64,000 nucleotides of DNA from Acinetobacter sp. LoGeW2-3. Lineage in GTDB: Bacteria; Pseudomonadota; Gammaproteobacteria; Pseudomonadales; Moraxellaceae. Below the pieces are notes generated by a model. It was not told where the DNA came from and did not search any database. It saw only the letters and a list, made by a program, of their open reading frames with translations. The translations under genes and the position numbers were made by a program. Shown here in pieces: positions 1-8,233 of the stretch (position 1 is its first letter; each line of letters starts with the position of its first letter). The stretch spans positions 2,046,001 through 2,110,000 of the forward strand of contig NZ_CP024011.1 of NCBI RefSeq assembly GCF_002688565.1. The letters run 5' to 3'.

Positions 1-1
1 A

Positions 2-1951
2 GATGCGATTTATCGCGTGATCAAGAACCCGACTGTGGCATCTAAATCATTCCTGATCACTATTGGTGACCGTTCGATTACTGGTATGGTGGCACGTGAC
101 CAGATGGTTGGCCCATGGCAGGTTCCTGTAGCCGATGCTGCGGTAACTACGACTAGCCTTGTAGGTTACACAGGTGAAGCAATGGCCATGGGTGAACGTC
201 CACCAGTGGCATTGTTAAACCCAGCTGCATCTGCACGTTTATCTGTAGCTGAATCGATCTCGAACATCATGTCTGCGAAGATTGATCAGATCAGCGATAT
301 CAAACTGTCTGCGAACTGGATGGCTGCTGCTGGTCAACCGGGCGAAGACCAGGCCTTGTTCGAGGGCGTAAAAGCCATCGGTATGGAAATGTGTCCAGCA
401 CTGGGTATCGCCATTCCTGTTGGTAAAGACTCGCTTTCAATGCGCACCACCTGGAATGACGAAGGTGAAAACAAGTCTGTGACTTCTCCAATGTCAGGCG
501 TGATCACTGCATTTGCACCTGTAACTGATGTTCGTAAGACATTAACCCCTGAACTGAAAAATATTGAGTCTGTACTGGTTCGTATTGATCTGTCTAAAGG
601 TCAGTTCCGTCTAGGCGGTTCGATCCTGGCTCAAGTGTATAAAGCCATCGGTTCTGTGACTCCTGATGTTGATAGCTTCGATGACTTCAAAGCATTCTTC
701 GCACTGGTTCAAGACTGGAACAACCGTGGTCTGATCAAGGCTTACCATGACATCGGTGATGGTGGTTTATTAGCGACTGTTGCGGAAATGATGTTTGCTG
801 CACGTCTAGGCGTGGCACTAGAAGATCAATCAGTTGAAGCATTATTTGCTGAAGAAATCGGTGCAGTTCTGCAAATCGCGAAAGCGGATTGGGAAGCTCT
901 ACAAGCAGAAATTGCTACTTCTACTCTGAAAGAAGCGATTTCAGTTGTAGGTACAGTGAATAACTCTGACCAGTTATCTGTAAATGGTCTGGTACTTGAA
1001 CGTGCTGACCTGCAAGTAGCTTGGACTGAAGTTTCTCATCAAATTCAGCGTCTGCGTGACAACGTAGAAACTGCAGATCAAGAATTTGCATTAGTTACTG
1101 ATAAATCACACAAAGGTTTAATTGCTCAACCGACATTTGATCTGAACGAGCAAATCGAAGCACCGTACATTAACTCACGTCGTCCAAATATGGCGATTCT
1201 GCGTGAGCAGGGTGTGAATGGTCATGTAGAAATGGCAGCAGCATTCGATAAAGTCGGCTTCAATACAATTGACGTACATATGAGTGACTTGCTTGCTGGC
1301 CGTATCAGCCTGGATGACTTCGAAGGTCTGGTCACTTGTGGTGGCTTCTCTTACGGTGACGTATTGGGCGCAGGCGGTGGCTGGGCGAAATCAGTATTGT
1401 TCAATCAGCAACTTCGTGACCAGTTCGAGAAATTCTTTAACCGTCAGGAAACCTTCTCTCTGGGGATCTGTAATGGTTGTCAGATGTTGTCTCAATTGGC
1501 TCCACTGATTCCAGGTGCAGATGCTTGGCCTCGTTTCCATCGCAACAAGTCAGAAGTATTTGAAGCACGTAGCGTCAATGTTCGTGTAGAGAAATCTCAT
1601 TCTGTATTGCTAGAAGGTATGGAAGGTTCAATTCTTCCAATCGCTGTGGCACATGGTGAAGGTCGTGTAGTTGCATCAGCTGAAAGCATTGCTGCATTGA
1701 ATGCTAACAATCAGGTGATCATGCGCTATGTCGATAGCCAGGGTAATGCGACTGAGCAATATCCATTGAACCCAAATGGTTCGCCTGAAGGGATCTCTGG
1801 TGTAACTTCGAAAGATGGTCGTGCGACTATCCTGATGCCACACCCTGAGCGTAACTTCCGTGCGATCCAGCACTCTTGGAAACCAGAAGACTGGGATCAG
1901 GACGGTGCATGGTTACGTATGTTCCGTAATGCACGTAAATTCATTGGCTAA
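2..1951 (+). CDS. purL: Phosphoribosylformylglycinamidine synthase, C-terminal half (partial)
   Basis: This is the 3' half of the large FGAM synthase, which converts FGAR, glutamine and ATP to FGAM in purine synthesis. The reading frame is open to the left window edge, so the start lies outside; about 650 residues are visible and the whole protein is normally near 1,290. The first part carries the second AIR-synthase-like ATP-binding half, including the conserved GEAMAMGERPP stretch. The last 250 residues are a class I glutamine amidotransferase: the nucleophile cysteine is in GICNGCQ (near base 1,469) and the catalytic His-Glu in HPERNFR (near 1,843). A rho-independent terminator follows directly. 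Confidence 0.97.
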   Translation, partial: DAIYRVIKNPTVASKSFLITIGDRSITGMVARDQMVGPWQVPVADAAVTTTSLVGYTGEAMAMGERPPVALLNPAASARLSVAESISNIMSAKIDQISDIKLSANWMAAAGQPGEDQALFEGVKAIGMEMCPALGIAIPVGKDSLSMRTTWNDEGENKSVTSPMSGVITAFAPVTDVRKTLTPELKNIESVLVRIDLSKGQFRLGGSILAQVYKAIGSVTPDVDSFDDFKAFFALVQDWNNRGLIKAYHDIGDGGLLATVAEMMFAARLGVALEDQSVEALFAEEIGAVLQIAKADWEALQAEIATSTLKEAISVVGTVNNSDQLSVNGLVLERADLQVAWTEVSHQIQRLRDNVETADQEFALVTDKSHKGLIAQPTFDLNEQIEAPYINSRRPNMAILREQGVNGHVEMAAAFDKVGFNTIDVHMSDLLAGRISLDDFEGLVTCGGFSYGDVLGAGGGWAKSVLFNQQLRDQFEKFFNRQETFSLGICNGCQMLSQLAPLIPGADAWPRFHRNKSEVFEARSVNVRVEKSHSVLLEGMEGSILPIAVAHGEGRVVASAESIAALNANNQVIMRYVDSQGNATEQYPLNPNGSPEGISGVTSKDGRATILMPHPERNFRAIQHSWKPEDWDQDGAWLRMFRNARKFIG

Positions 1952-1965
1952 TCTGATTTGGCTTG

Positions 1966-1995
1966 AAAAAAGGGTCGCAGCAGCGGCCCTTTTTT
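1966..1995 (+). terminator. Rho-independent terminator of purL
   Basis: The stem GGGTCGC / GCGGCCC (one G-U pair) with loop AGCA is flanked by A-rich and T-rich runs. It lies 15 bp after the purL stop. Confidence 0.85.
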
Positions 1996-2068
1996 ATAAT
2001 TTGAACTTATGGGAAGTTAGTAAAACTAGAAAAATCATTTACTTTTGTTTAGACTAGCTTCATCAATT

Positions 2069-2089
2069 GCCACCAGTGGGTGGCTTTTT
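2069..2089 (+). terminator. Terminator-like hairpin without an obvious gene
   Basis: A GCCACC / GGTGGC stem is followed by five T. No gene lies between it and the purL terminator, so it is either a backup terminator or the end of a short untranslated transcript. Confidence 0.55.
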
Positions 2090-2264
2090 GCTTTTTAAGC
2101 AGTTTGAAACATTTATTTAATTTTCTCCCGCTGAACTGGTTTAGATTTTGCTTTTATATCTGCATAGAAGTGATATTGTGTAAATAATGCGCAATATTTA
2201 TGCACTTTAAAGGAAAGATGGTATAGATCAGTTCAGTATCAATACTCAAGAATGAGGTGATGAC

Positions 2265-2390
2265 ATGGCTAAAACACTCAGAATAATGGATAGAACAGAA
2301 TTACGTCAGAAAGGTTGGTGGTTATTTGGTTTTGTTGTTGGCCTACAGGTACTGTTCTTGATAGGTAGTTATTTGCTACAGGGTTCTTGA
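2265..2390 (+). CDS. Small single-pass membrane protein, 41 aa
   Basis: This short gene has a strong Shine-Dalgarno (GAGGTGAT) three bases before ATG. The product starts with a basic, polar segment (MAKTLRIMDRTELRQKG), followed by WW and a hydrophobic helix of about 20 residues that begins LFGFVVGLQVL and ends near the C-terminus SYLLQGS. That predicts one membrane segment with a cytoplasmic N-terminus. A terminator begins 12 bp after the stop, so it is probably transcribed alone. I do not recognise a named family. Good ribosome binding, hydrophobic pattern and its own terminator argue that it is real. Confidence 0.75.
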   Translation: MAKTLRIMDRTELRQKGWWLFGFVVGLQVLFLIGSYLLQGS

Positions 2391-2401
2391 GCATCAGATT
2401 T

Positions 2402-2429
2402 AAAAAAGCCACCGAGAGGTGGCTTTTTA
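2402..2429 (+). terminator. Terminator of the 41-aa gene
   Basis: AAAAAAGCCACC, loop GAGA, then GGTGGCTTTTT: a perfect six-pair GC-rich stem with flanking A and T runs. Confidence 0.85.
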
Positions 2430-2449
2430 TATTTAGAGGATACAAGGAT

Positions 2450-2551
2450 TTACTTTTGACGGGGCAAAAGTAACAAAACCCCTCTGTCAGACTGATGGGA
2501 CGTCCTTGTCCCACAGTCTGACAGGCGACATCCATGTCGCTGGGCATATAG
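2450..2551. repeat. Three-hairpin dispersed repeat, copy 1
   Basis: Three inverted repeats follow one another. The first is TTACTTTTG / CAAAAGTAA (2450-2473). The second is CTGTCAGACTG / CAGTCTGACAG (2484-2524) with an inner TGGGAC / GTCCCA stem. The third is GCGACAT-CC-ATGTCGC (2525-2540). CATATAG follows at 2545-2551. The same architecture recurs at 8088-8203. It fills most of the gene-free stretch 2391-2709; the rest of that stretch is a terminator and AT-rich DNA that probably holds the promoter of the next gene. Confidence 0.8.
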
Positions 2552-2709
2552 TTATATTTAGTCTTTAAAACTACTCTCGTTAAAAGTGGGGATGCTAAAA
2601 GTTTATGGATCTAAAATTTTGCAGGATAAATTAGAAAGATAATTCTCTTTTAAAACCAAAATTTACTAATATCATATAAATGATTTTCAATTTTAAATGG
2701 AATGAGACT

Positions 2710-3213
2710 ATGGAAAAGTCAACACAATATGGTTTGCCCCCAATGGTTGGGGAAATTAGTTCAAATGGTGTTGAATGGAAGAGGATGACAGGTCTCAAAT
2801 ATGAACAGTTAGGTTACTTTTTATCATGTCATTTGATCATTGAACATTATATTGATGAGTATTTAAAAATTAGATATGAAGATTTAGAATGGACTAATGC
2901 GAAACTTTCTTTTAATAGCAAATTAGCTCTAATTTCCAATTTTTTGAATCACGGTAAATATAAAGACTGCATTTCGACAATAAAATATATGAATAGTTTA
3001 AGAAATAAGGTGAGCCATAGAGTTGGCTTTCAAATAACTATTGAGGATCTGCAACCTTTAGTAAAATATCTAAAAACAATTTATGAAAATCAAAAAGAGG
3101 TTTCAGATAATATATTTGAAATTTTAGATGAATTTACTAGTATGGTTTGTGTCTCTTTTGCTGGGAGTATTAGTAGGCATGCTAGAAAAGTAGAATATTA
3201 TCAGAATAAATAA
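2710..3213 (+). CDS. HEPN-like domain protein, hypothetical
   Basis: A 167-residue protein of unknown function. I chose the ATG at 2710 because a weak ribosome site (GGAATGAG) precedes it; an in-frame ATG at 2680 has none. The chain is mostly helical. Residues LRNKVSH in its second half match the R-x4-H motif of HEPN domains, which often are RNases or RNA-binding modules in toxin-antitoxin, abortive infection and DUF4145-like proteins. No nucleotidyltransferase or antitoxin partner is adjacent. The gene is markedly AT-rich compared with its neighbours, which suggests horizontal arrival next to a repeat. The HEPN assignment is inferred from a short motif only. Confidence 0.6.
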   Translation: MEKSTQYGLPPMVGEISSNGVEWKRMTGLKYEQLGYFLSCHLIIEHYIDEYLKIRYEDLEWTNAKLSFNSKLALISNFLNHGKYKDCISTIKYMNSLRNKVSHRVGFQITIEDLQPLVKYLKTIYENQKEVSDNIFEILDEFTSMVCVSFAGSISRHARKVEYYQNK

Positions 3214-3238
3214 AGACCACCTTGCGGTGATCTTTTCT
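3212..3238. terminator. Bidirectional terminator between convergent genes
   Basis: AAAGACCACC, loop TTGC, GGTGATCTTTT. It serves the HEPN-like gene on plus and the monooxygenase gene on minus. Confidence 0.75.
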
Positions 3239-3245
3239 CGGATTC

Positions 3246-4988
3246 CTAAACGATCAACTGAACTTGCTTTAACACCGCTTTTAGCGTATTTACATAATCA
3301 AACTGATCATTACTACTGTCCTGATAACGCCAAGCGACATAACCATCCGGACGAACCAGAACTGCCCCCGATTCATGGATTTCAGATTTAGCATTCCAGG
3401 TACCATAGACATCACGGTAGTCACGTGAACCAATCTGAATTACATCCAGATAAGGCAGATTCAATGATTCAGATGCCTGTTTCCAGCCTTTACCTGATAA
3501 ACCTGTGAGCAGGGTAAAACGGCCTTTACCTGTAATATCCAAAGTTGATTGCTTTTGACCATTAGCATTGATTAACCAGGTATGTGGTACTTTGGCACCT
3601 GGACGCGTGGTTGCTTGCAGATATAACTGCTGATCACGTTCAAATCTTTCAGGCTCAGATTCACTGATGACTGCATTCGATGTATAGCGTTGATTCAGCT
3701 CTACGCCTTGAGCATTAAACTCATAGTTTTTGACAGCTAATGCTTTAAATAGTTTCTGGCGAATTTCAGCACCTTGCTCATCTTCCGCAAAAATTCGTTC
3801 TAACATCTGCTTTTGAGTCGTGATGCCATGATCGAAACCAAAAACTTCTTTCAGGTATTTATAATCAAAACGCGATTGATTGGCACGTGCGACAATTTGC
3901 TTACCTATAGGTGCACGTTCAGCTGTATAAGAATCGAGTAGGGACGGTGCTGCCCAGCCTTTGACTGCATAGGCCAGTTTCCAGCCTAGGTTAAAAGCAT
4001 CCTGCATACAGGTATTAGAACCTAAACCACTGGATGGTGGATGACGGTGTACCGCATCACCGCCACAGAACACACGGCCTTTAGAATATTCAGTTGCCCA
4101 GGTCTGGTTTACATACCAGTAGGACAATTTCTGGATCTCGACTTCTTCGACTTCAGCACCGACAAAGGCATTCAGACGGGCACGAACCTGTTCTTCAGTG
4201 ACTTGTGGCTCACCTTTGGAAATGTCAAAACCCCAACCCATAATCCATTCATTCCAAGGTGTAATAGCACGTAATAGTCCCATACCCAAGTCGCCAAAGC
4301 TGGCTTCAGGATTGACGATCCATTGCAGAATGGCAGGGCGGTGCTGTACGTACTTGGTCAGGTCAGCTTTAAATGTCACATACACTGTGCCCGCACGTGC
4401 CATCACGCCTTCAAGCGGTAAATCAAGCTGTTCCAGTACACGTGACTTGGCACCATCCATACCCACCAGATATTTGGCTCTTAAATTGAATTCAGTATTG
4501 GTAATTCGGTTCAGGAAGGTCGCAATTACACCATTTTCATCTTGCACATGCGACAGGTATTCAGTGTTGAAATTATAAATCGCGCCACGCTCGCCAGCAT
4601 TTTTCACCAGTAATGCTTCCATTTTCGGCTGAATCAGATCGACCAATGGACATGGACTGCCTTTAAGATAATCGCCATGACGTTCATCACCAGTACCCCA
4701 AGCACTCATACGGGCAATTTCTTCACCGACCAGACTTGTAGTAATCAGGCTTTCACCCATCTGATCCCAAGGCGTGGCAATTTCCTTGACCTGTTCTTCA
4801 ATCCCAAGATCACGCAATACTTCCATGGCACGCTGGTTAGTGATATGCGCACGTGGACTATTTGCCAACCAGCTAAACTGGGTAAAGAGCTGGACCTTTA
4901 CACCATAGTTCGCCAAGGCTAAGCCCAAGGTTGAACCAGCAGGACCAGTACCAATAACCAGAACATCAGTGTCATAATGCTGTGTCAT
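3246..4988 (-). CDS. FAD-dependent phenol hydroxylase-type monooxygenase
   Basis: A 580-residue class A flavoprotein aromatic hydroxylase. It shows the FAD-binding GTGPAG at residues 13-18, the DG motif (GMDGAKSR, near 178) and the GD motif (GGDAVHRHPP, near 310) that closes the flavin site. The RAHITNQRAMEVLRDLG block resembles the chlorophenol hydroxylase (TfdB) branch; the C-terminal 150 residues form the usual thioredoxin-like cap. ATG at 4988 is preferred over the upstream one at 5000 because GGAG lies six bases before it. A LysR gene is divergent, so the substrate is probably an aromatic compound sensed by that regulator. The exact substrate cannot be read from sequence. Confidence 0.85.
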   Translation of the reverse strand: MTQHYDTDVLVIGTGPAGSTLGLALANYGVKVQLFTQFSWLANSPRAHITNQRAMEVLRDLGIEEQVKEIATPWDQMGESLITTSLVGEEIARMSAWGTGDERHGDYLKGSPCPLVDLIQPKMEALLVKNAGERGAIYNFNTEYLSHVQDENGVIATFLNRITNTEFNLRAKYLVGMDGAKSRVLEQLDLPLEGVMARAGTVYVTFKADLTKYVQHRPAILQWIVNPEASFGDLGMGLLRAITPWNEWIMGWGFDISKGEPQVTEEQVRARLNAFVGAEVEEVEIQKLSYWYVNQTWATEYSKGRVFCGGDAVHRHPPSSGLGSNTCMQDAFNLGWKLAYAVKGWAAPSLLDSYTAERAPIGKQIVARANQSRFDYKYLKEVFGFDHGITTQKQMLERIFAEDEQGAEIRQKLFKALAVKNYEFNAQGVELNQRYTSNAVISESEPERFERDQQLYLQATTRPGAKVPHTWLINANGQKQSTLDITGKGRFTLLTGLSGKGWKQASESLNLPYLDVIQIGSRDYRDVYGTWNAKSEIHESGAVLVRPDGYVAWRYQDSSNDQFDYVNTLKAVLKQVQLIV

Positions 4989-5061
4989 ACAAGACTCCAT
5001 GTATATGAGTGAAGATTGGGCAAAAATATTTCGTAATGAAGTCTAGTTAAACAATATGCGC

Positions 5062-5083
5062 TTATATACGAGTATTCATATAA
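5062..5083. promoter_or_regulatory. Candidate LysR operator
   Basis: An inverted repeat TTATAT-N10-ATATAA lies in the divergent promoter region of the monooxygenase and LysR genes, and contains ATAC-GA-GTAT. It fits the T-N11-A form of LysR-type sites. Confidence 0.45.
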
Positions 5084-5159
5084 ACTATCTAACTATTCTT
5101 ATTTTCAATACTTCGATTCAGCTCGTAAGATATCGGCTTTTTCGGCAAGCAGGCAGGCT

Positions 5160-6041
5160 ATGGAACTTCGACATTTACGTTATTTTATTACCGTGGCGCA
5201 GGAGCAGAGTTTCACTAGGGCTGCTGAAAAACTGTTTACGGCTCAACCCTCTTTAAGCCAGCAGATTAAAGATCTGGAGCAGGAAGTTGGCGTTAACCTG
5301 TTTGAACGTTCTTCACGGAAAATACAGTTAACCGATGAAGGCAGAGCCTTTTTAGCCTATGCAGAAAAAGCTCTGGAAAATGCCAAATTGGCCGTTGCAT
5401 CAGCACGACAGGTGGCCCAGCAGAAAAATAACCAGATTCATATTGGTTTTCTGAATGTTGCCGAACTAAAAGTCATGCCACATATTTTGGCAAAGCTGAA
5501 AAAGACCATACCAGATTTAAAAATTCATCTTCATAGCCTGTTCTGTCTGGAACAGCTTCAACGTCTAAAAAATGCCGAACTAGATCTAAGTATTACCCGT
5601 TTTCAGATGGATCATCCGGATTTTGAAAATATCCATTTATTGACGGAACAAATTCACTTGGTTGCAGCCAAGCATTTGCACCCAACCGATCGGGTACTAA
5701 AATTACAGGAACTGAAAAATCATACGATTATTATGTGTGATCAGAATGCATCACCCGTATTTTATGAAAGACTCAATGCATTGATGTCTTTTGATCAGCT
5801 AAAGCACGATCAGGTGTTGTGGGCGACCAATGTGCTACAGCATATTAACCTGATCAATATGGGCATGGGTTTTAGCTTTGCTCCCGATTATTTATTACGT
5901 TTCCTGAATGATGAAGTGAAAGTGATTCAGACAGATCGACCTTTACCCCAGGTAGAACTATATGCAACATTTAACAAGAACTCTCAAAATCCAGCATTGA
6001 ATATTATTACTCAAGCCCTTAACAATAAAGTAAATGCTTGA
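5160..6041 (+). CDS. LysR-family transcriptional regulator (CatM/BenM-like)
   Basis: A 293-residue LysR regulator. The N-terminal winged helix-turn-helix (MELRHLRYFITVAQEQSFTR, then AAEKLFTAQPSLSQQIKDLE) is very close in pattern to the aromatic-catabolism regulators CatM and BenM. Residues 90-290 form the effector-binding domain. The ATG is kept because it gives the standard LysR N-terminus. It is divergent from the flavin monooxygenase with about 170 bp between them, the usual layout for a regulator and its target. It is inferred to activate that gene in response to an aromatic inducer and to repress itself. Confidence 0.88.
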   Translation: MELRHLRYFITVAQEQSFTRAAEKLFTAQPSLSQQIKDLEQEVGVNLFERSSRKIQLTDEGRAFLAYAEKALENAKLAVASARQVAQQKNNQIHIGFLNVAELKVMPHILAKLKKTIPDLKIHLHSLFCLEQLQRLKNAELDLSITRFQMDHPDFENIHLLTEQIHLVAAKHLHPTDRVLKLQELKNHTIIMCDQNASPVFYERLNALMSFDQLKHDQVLWATNVLQHINLINMGMGFSFAPDYLLRFLNDEVKVIQTDRPLPQVELYATFNKNSQNPALNIITQALNNKVNA

Positions 6042-6058
6042 AAAAATTGTAGGGATAT

Positions 6059-6376
6059 ATGCTTAAACTAATTTATTACGTACCAGATGAACATCTAGAA
6101 AAAACCAAGCAGGCTGTATTTGCAACAGGTGCCGGTGGTATTGGAGATTATGCCGAGTGTGCCTGGCAGGTTTTGGGAAAAGGCCAGTTTAAACCATTAA
6201 AAGGTGCTGATCCTTTTATTGGAGAAGTGGGTGAACTGGAAGAAGTTGAAGAATGGCGCGTGGAAATGATTGTCCCGGATGAAAAGGCGGTAGAAGTCGC
6301 CAAAGCCTTAAAAGGAAGCCATCCTTATGAAGAGCCAGCTTTTGAGTTTATTCAGCTACTGGATATCAAAGTCTAA
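6059..6376 (+). CDS. NIF3/YqfO C-terminal-type domain protein
   Basis: A 105-residue protein with the pattern of the PII/CutA-like insert domain of NIF3 (YqfO) proteins: MLKLIYYVPDEHLEKTKQAVF, GAGGIGDYAECAWQ, and SHPYEEPAFEF near the end. In full NIF3 proteins this ferredoxin-like domain is inserted in a metal-binding scaffold; here it stands alone. Such stand-alone proteins are common in Acinetobacter-like genomes and are sometimes misnamed as toxins. Its molecular role is unknown. It starts 17 bp after the LysR stop and may be co-transcribed with it. Confidence 0.8.
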   Translation: MLKLIYYVPDEHLEKTKQAVFATGAGGIGDYAECAWQVLGKGQFKPLKGADPFIGEVGELEEVEEWRVEMIVPDEKAVEVAKALKGSHPYEEPAFEFIQLLDIKV

Positions 6377-6524
6377 AGTCGAAATATTATCTACAATCTA
6401 TTTCATCTCGGCACGTTCACTTTAGCGCGCCGTCAGTCTACATTTAAAAAACAGTCAAACTGCTTTTGTTATTATAAGATTTGCCATAACGCTCCAAATA
6501 AAAAATACAATAAGGGAAATAACA

Positions 6525-7994
6525 ATGCAGTGGCCAAAACCGCTGAGCAGCATGCTCAAAAGTACGCTCAGTAAATCCATTCAATATGGTGCAGAAATTC
6601 TGCATAACCGTATTCCATATTCTCATGATAATCCTTATCTGGACGGTATATTTGCACCGCAGCGTCAGGAGCATTTTTCGACCCAACTTAAGGTAGAAGG
6701 GCAGATTCCGGTAGAGCTGGATGGTGCCCTGATGCGGATTGGCCCAAATCCAATCATGGTTAAAAATCCGAGAAATTATCACTGGTTTACAGGTGATGGC
6801 ATGATCCATGCTTTGAGGCTAAAAGGTGGTGAAGCCCATTGGTATAAAAGCAGTTATGTCGGTGCTGCCAGCGTTCAGAAGAAACTGCATCGACCACTGA
6901 TTCCAGGTAAAACACGCGGTGTCGCTGATGCTGTAAATACTAATGTCATTAATTTTGCAGGAAAGATCTGGGCATTGGTCGAAGCAGGTGCTTATCCGAT
7001 TGAAGTCAATAGCGAACTGGAATCAAAACGCCATCATTTGTTTGAAAATGAAAAGGACCTACCATTTACAGCCCATCCGCATGTTGATCCTGAAACAGGT
7101 GATATTCATGCAGTTTGTTATGATGCTTTAAGTCAAAATAAAGTTTTTTATTTGCATATAGATTCGTACGGTAAGCTGAAACATCACGTCGAGATTCCAG
7201 TGAAACATGGTCCGATGATTCATGACTGTGCCATTACTAAATCTCAGGTGTTGATTCTGGATCTGAATGTCAATTTCTCGGTTCGCAGTGCTTTAGCAGG
7301 CTCGATGCTGCCATATCAATGGAATTCAAAACGACAGGCACGTATTGGCGTATTGCCTTTTGGCGGTAAGGCCACTGATATTCGCTGGTATGAGATTGAT
7401 CCTTGTTTTATTTTTCATACCGTGAATGCTTATGACTTAAATACGGGCGATATAGTGATGGATGCAGTCGTGCACTCTCAAGCCTTGGTTAGCTCGATTC
7501 AGGGACCGATTGAGGATCATGAGATTCGTCTGGAGCGTTTTATCTTCGAACAAGGCACAGGGAAAGTTACGCGGACGGTCTTGTCGAATGTTAAGCAGGA
7601 ATTCCCTCGGATCAATGAAGCCTATACCGGGAGGCAGTACCGTTATATTTATAGTATTTCCTTTGGTGAGTTTGATGATCCTACTCATATTCGTAGCAAT
7701 ACGGTGATGTGTTTTAATTTAAGAACTCGAACGACAGAAAGTTATTCCTTTGGTGAAAACTGGGTCACAGGTGAGGCGATTTTTGTCCCACGTGAAGATG
7801 CTCAAGCGGAAAATGATGGCTGGCTAATGTCTTATGTACATGCTTTAGATTGTAGTCCATCCAAAGTGGTGATTTTGGATGCTCAGCATATTACTGAAGG
7901 GCCGATTGCTACGATTCATTTGCCGGTTCGAGTGCCAGTTGGGTTTCATTGTAACTGGATTAATTATCGGAAATTAAGAGCAAATTATTCTTAA
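6525..7994 (+). CDS. Carotenoid-cleavage/lignostilbene-type dioxygenase
   Basis: A 489-residue member of the carotenoid oxygenase (RPE65) family, non-heme iron enzymes that cleave conjugated double bonds. The four iron-binding histidines are visible near residues 184 (TAHPHVD), 233 (MIHDCAIT), 298 (IFHTVNAYD) and 475 (VGFHCNW). The N-terminal GPNP and HWFTGDGMIHAL blocks are family signatures. There is no signal peptide. AAGGGAA before the ATG supports the start. No carotenoid or stilbene pathway gene lies nearby, so the substrate (apocarotenoid, retinoid, or lignin-derived stilbene) is open. Confidence 0.9.
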   Translation: MQWPKPLSSMLKSTLSKSIQYGAEILHNRIPYSHDNPYLDGIFAPQRQEHFSTQLKVEGQIPVELDGALMRIGPNPIMVKNPRNYHWFTGDGMIHALRLKGGEAHWYKSSYVGAASVQKKLHRPLIPGKTRGVADAVNTNVINFAGKIWALVEAGAYPIEVNSELESKRHHLFENEKDLPFTAHPHVDPETGDIHAVCYDALSQNKVFYLHIDSYGKLKHHVEIPVKHGPMIHDCAITKSQVLILDLNVNFSVRSALAGSMLPYQWNSKRQARIGVLPFGGKATDIRWYEIDPCFIFHTVNAYDLNTGDIVMDAVVHSQALVSSIQGPIEDHEIRLERFIFEQGTGKVTRTVLSNVKQEFPRINEAYTGRQYRYIYSISFGEFDDPTHIRSNTVMCFNLRTRTTESYSFGENWVTGEAIFVPREDAQAENDGWLMSYVHALDCSPSKVVILDAQHITEGPIATIHLPVRVPVGFHCNWINYRKLRANYS

Positions 7995-8087
7995 ATTAAT
8001 AAGGTAAGAATTTTAAAAATTCTGTAGTTACTAAAATGGCATAGCCTCATAAAGTATGAGAAGTTTTAATATTAGTTCGTAGACTGA

Positions 8088-8203
8088 GGTTACTTTGAGA
8101 GATGAGGAATATATGCCGTAAGGTAACCAAAATCTTTTGTTAGGCAGAAGATTCATCCATGAATCTCTGCCTAACGGCGACATCCATGTCGCCAATCATA
8201 TAG
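8088..8203. repeat. Three-hairpin dispersed repeat, copy 2
   Basis: It lies between convergent genes. The first arm pair is GGTTAC (8088) / GTAACC (8123). The second is GTTAGGCAGA (8139) / TCTGCCTAAC (8166) with inner GATTCAT / ATGAATC. The third is GGCGACAT-CC-ATGTCGCC (8176-8193). CATATAG follows at 8197-8203, as in copy 1. Arms differ from copy 1 but the pairing is preserved. Confidence 0.8.
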
Positions 8204-8233
8204 CAGATAAAAGATTTAAATTTTAAATGCTGC

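Noticed and set aside
2278..2547. An 89-codon minus-strand frame
   Set aside because: It runs through the terminator, the 41-aa gene and the three-hairpin repeat; the protein-like start is only the repeat translated.
6444..6809. A 121-codon minus-strand frame
   Set aside because: It is antisense to the start of the oxygenase gene, without a ribosome site.
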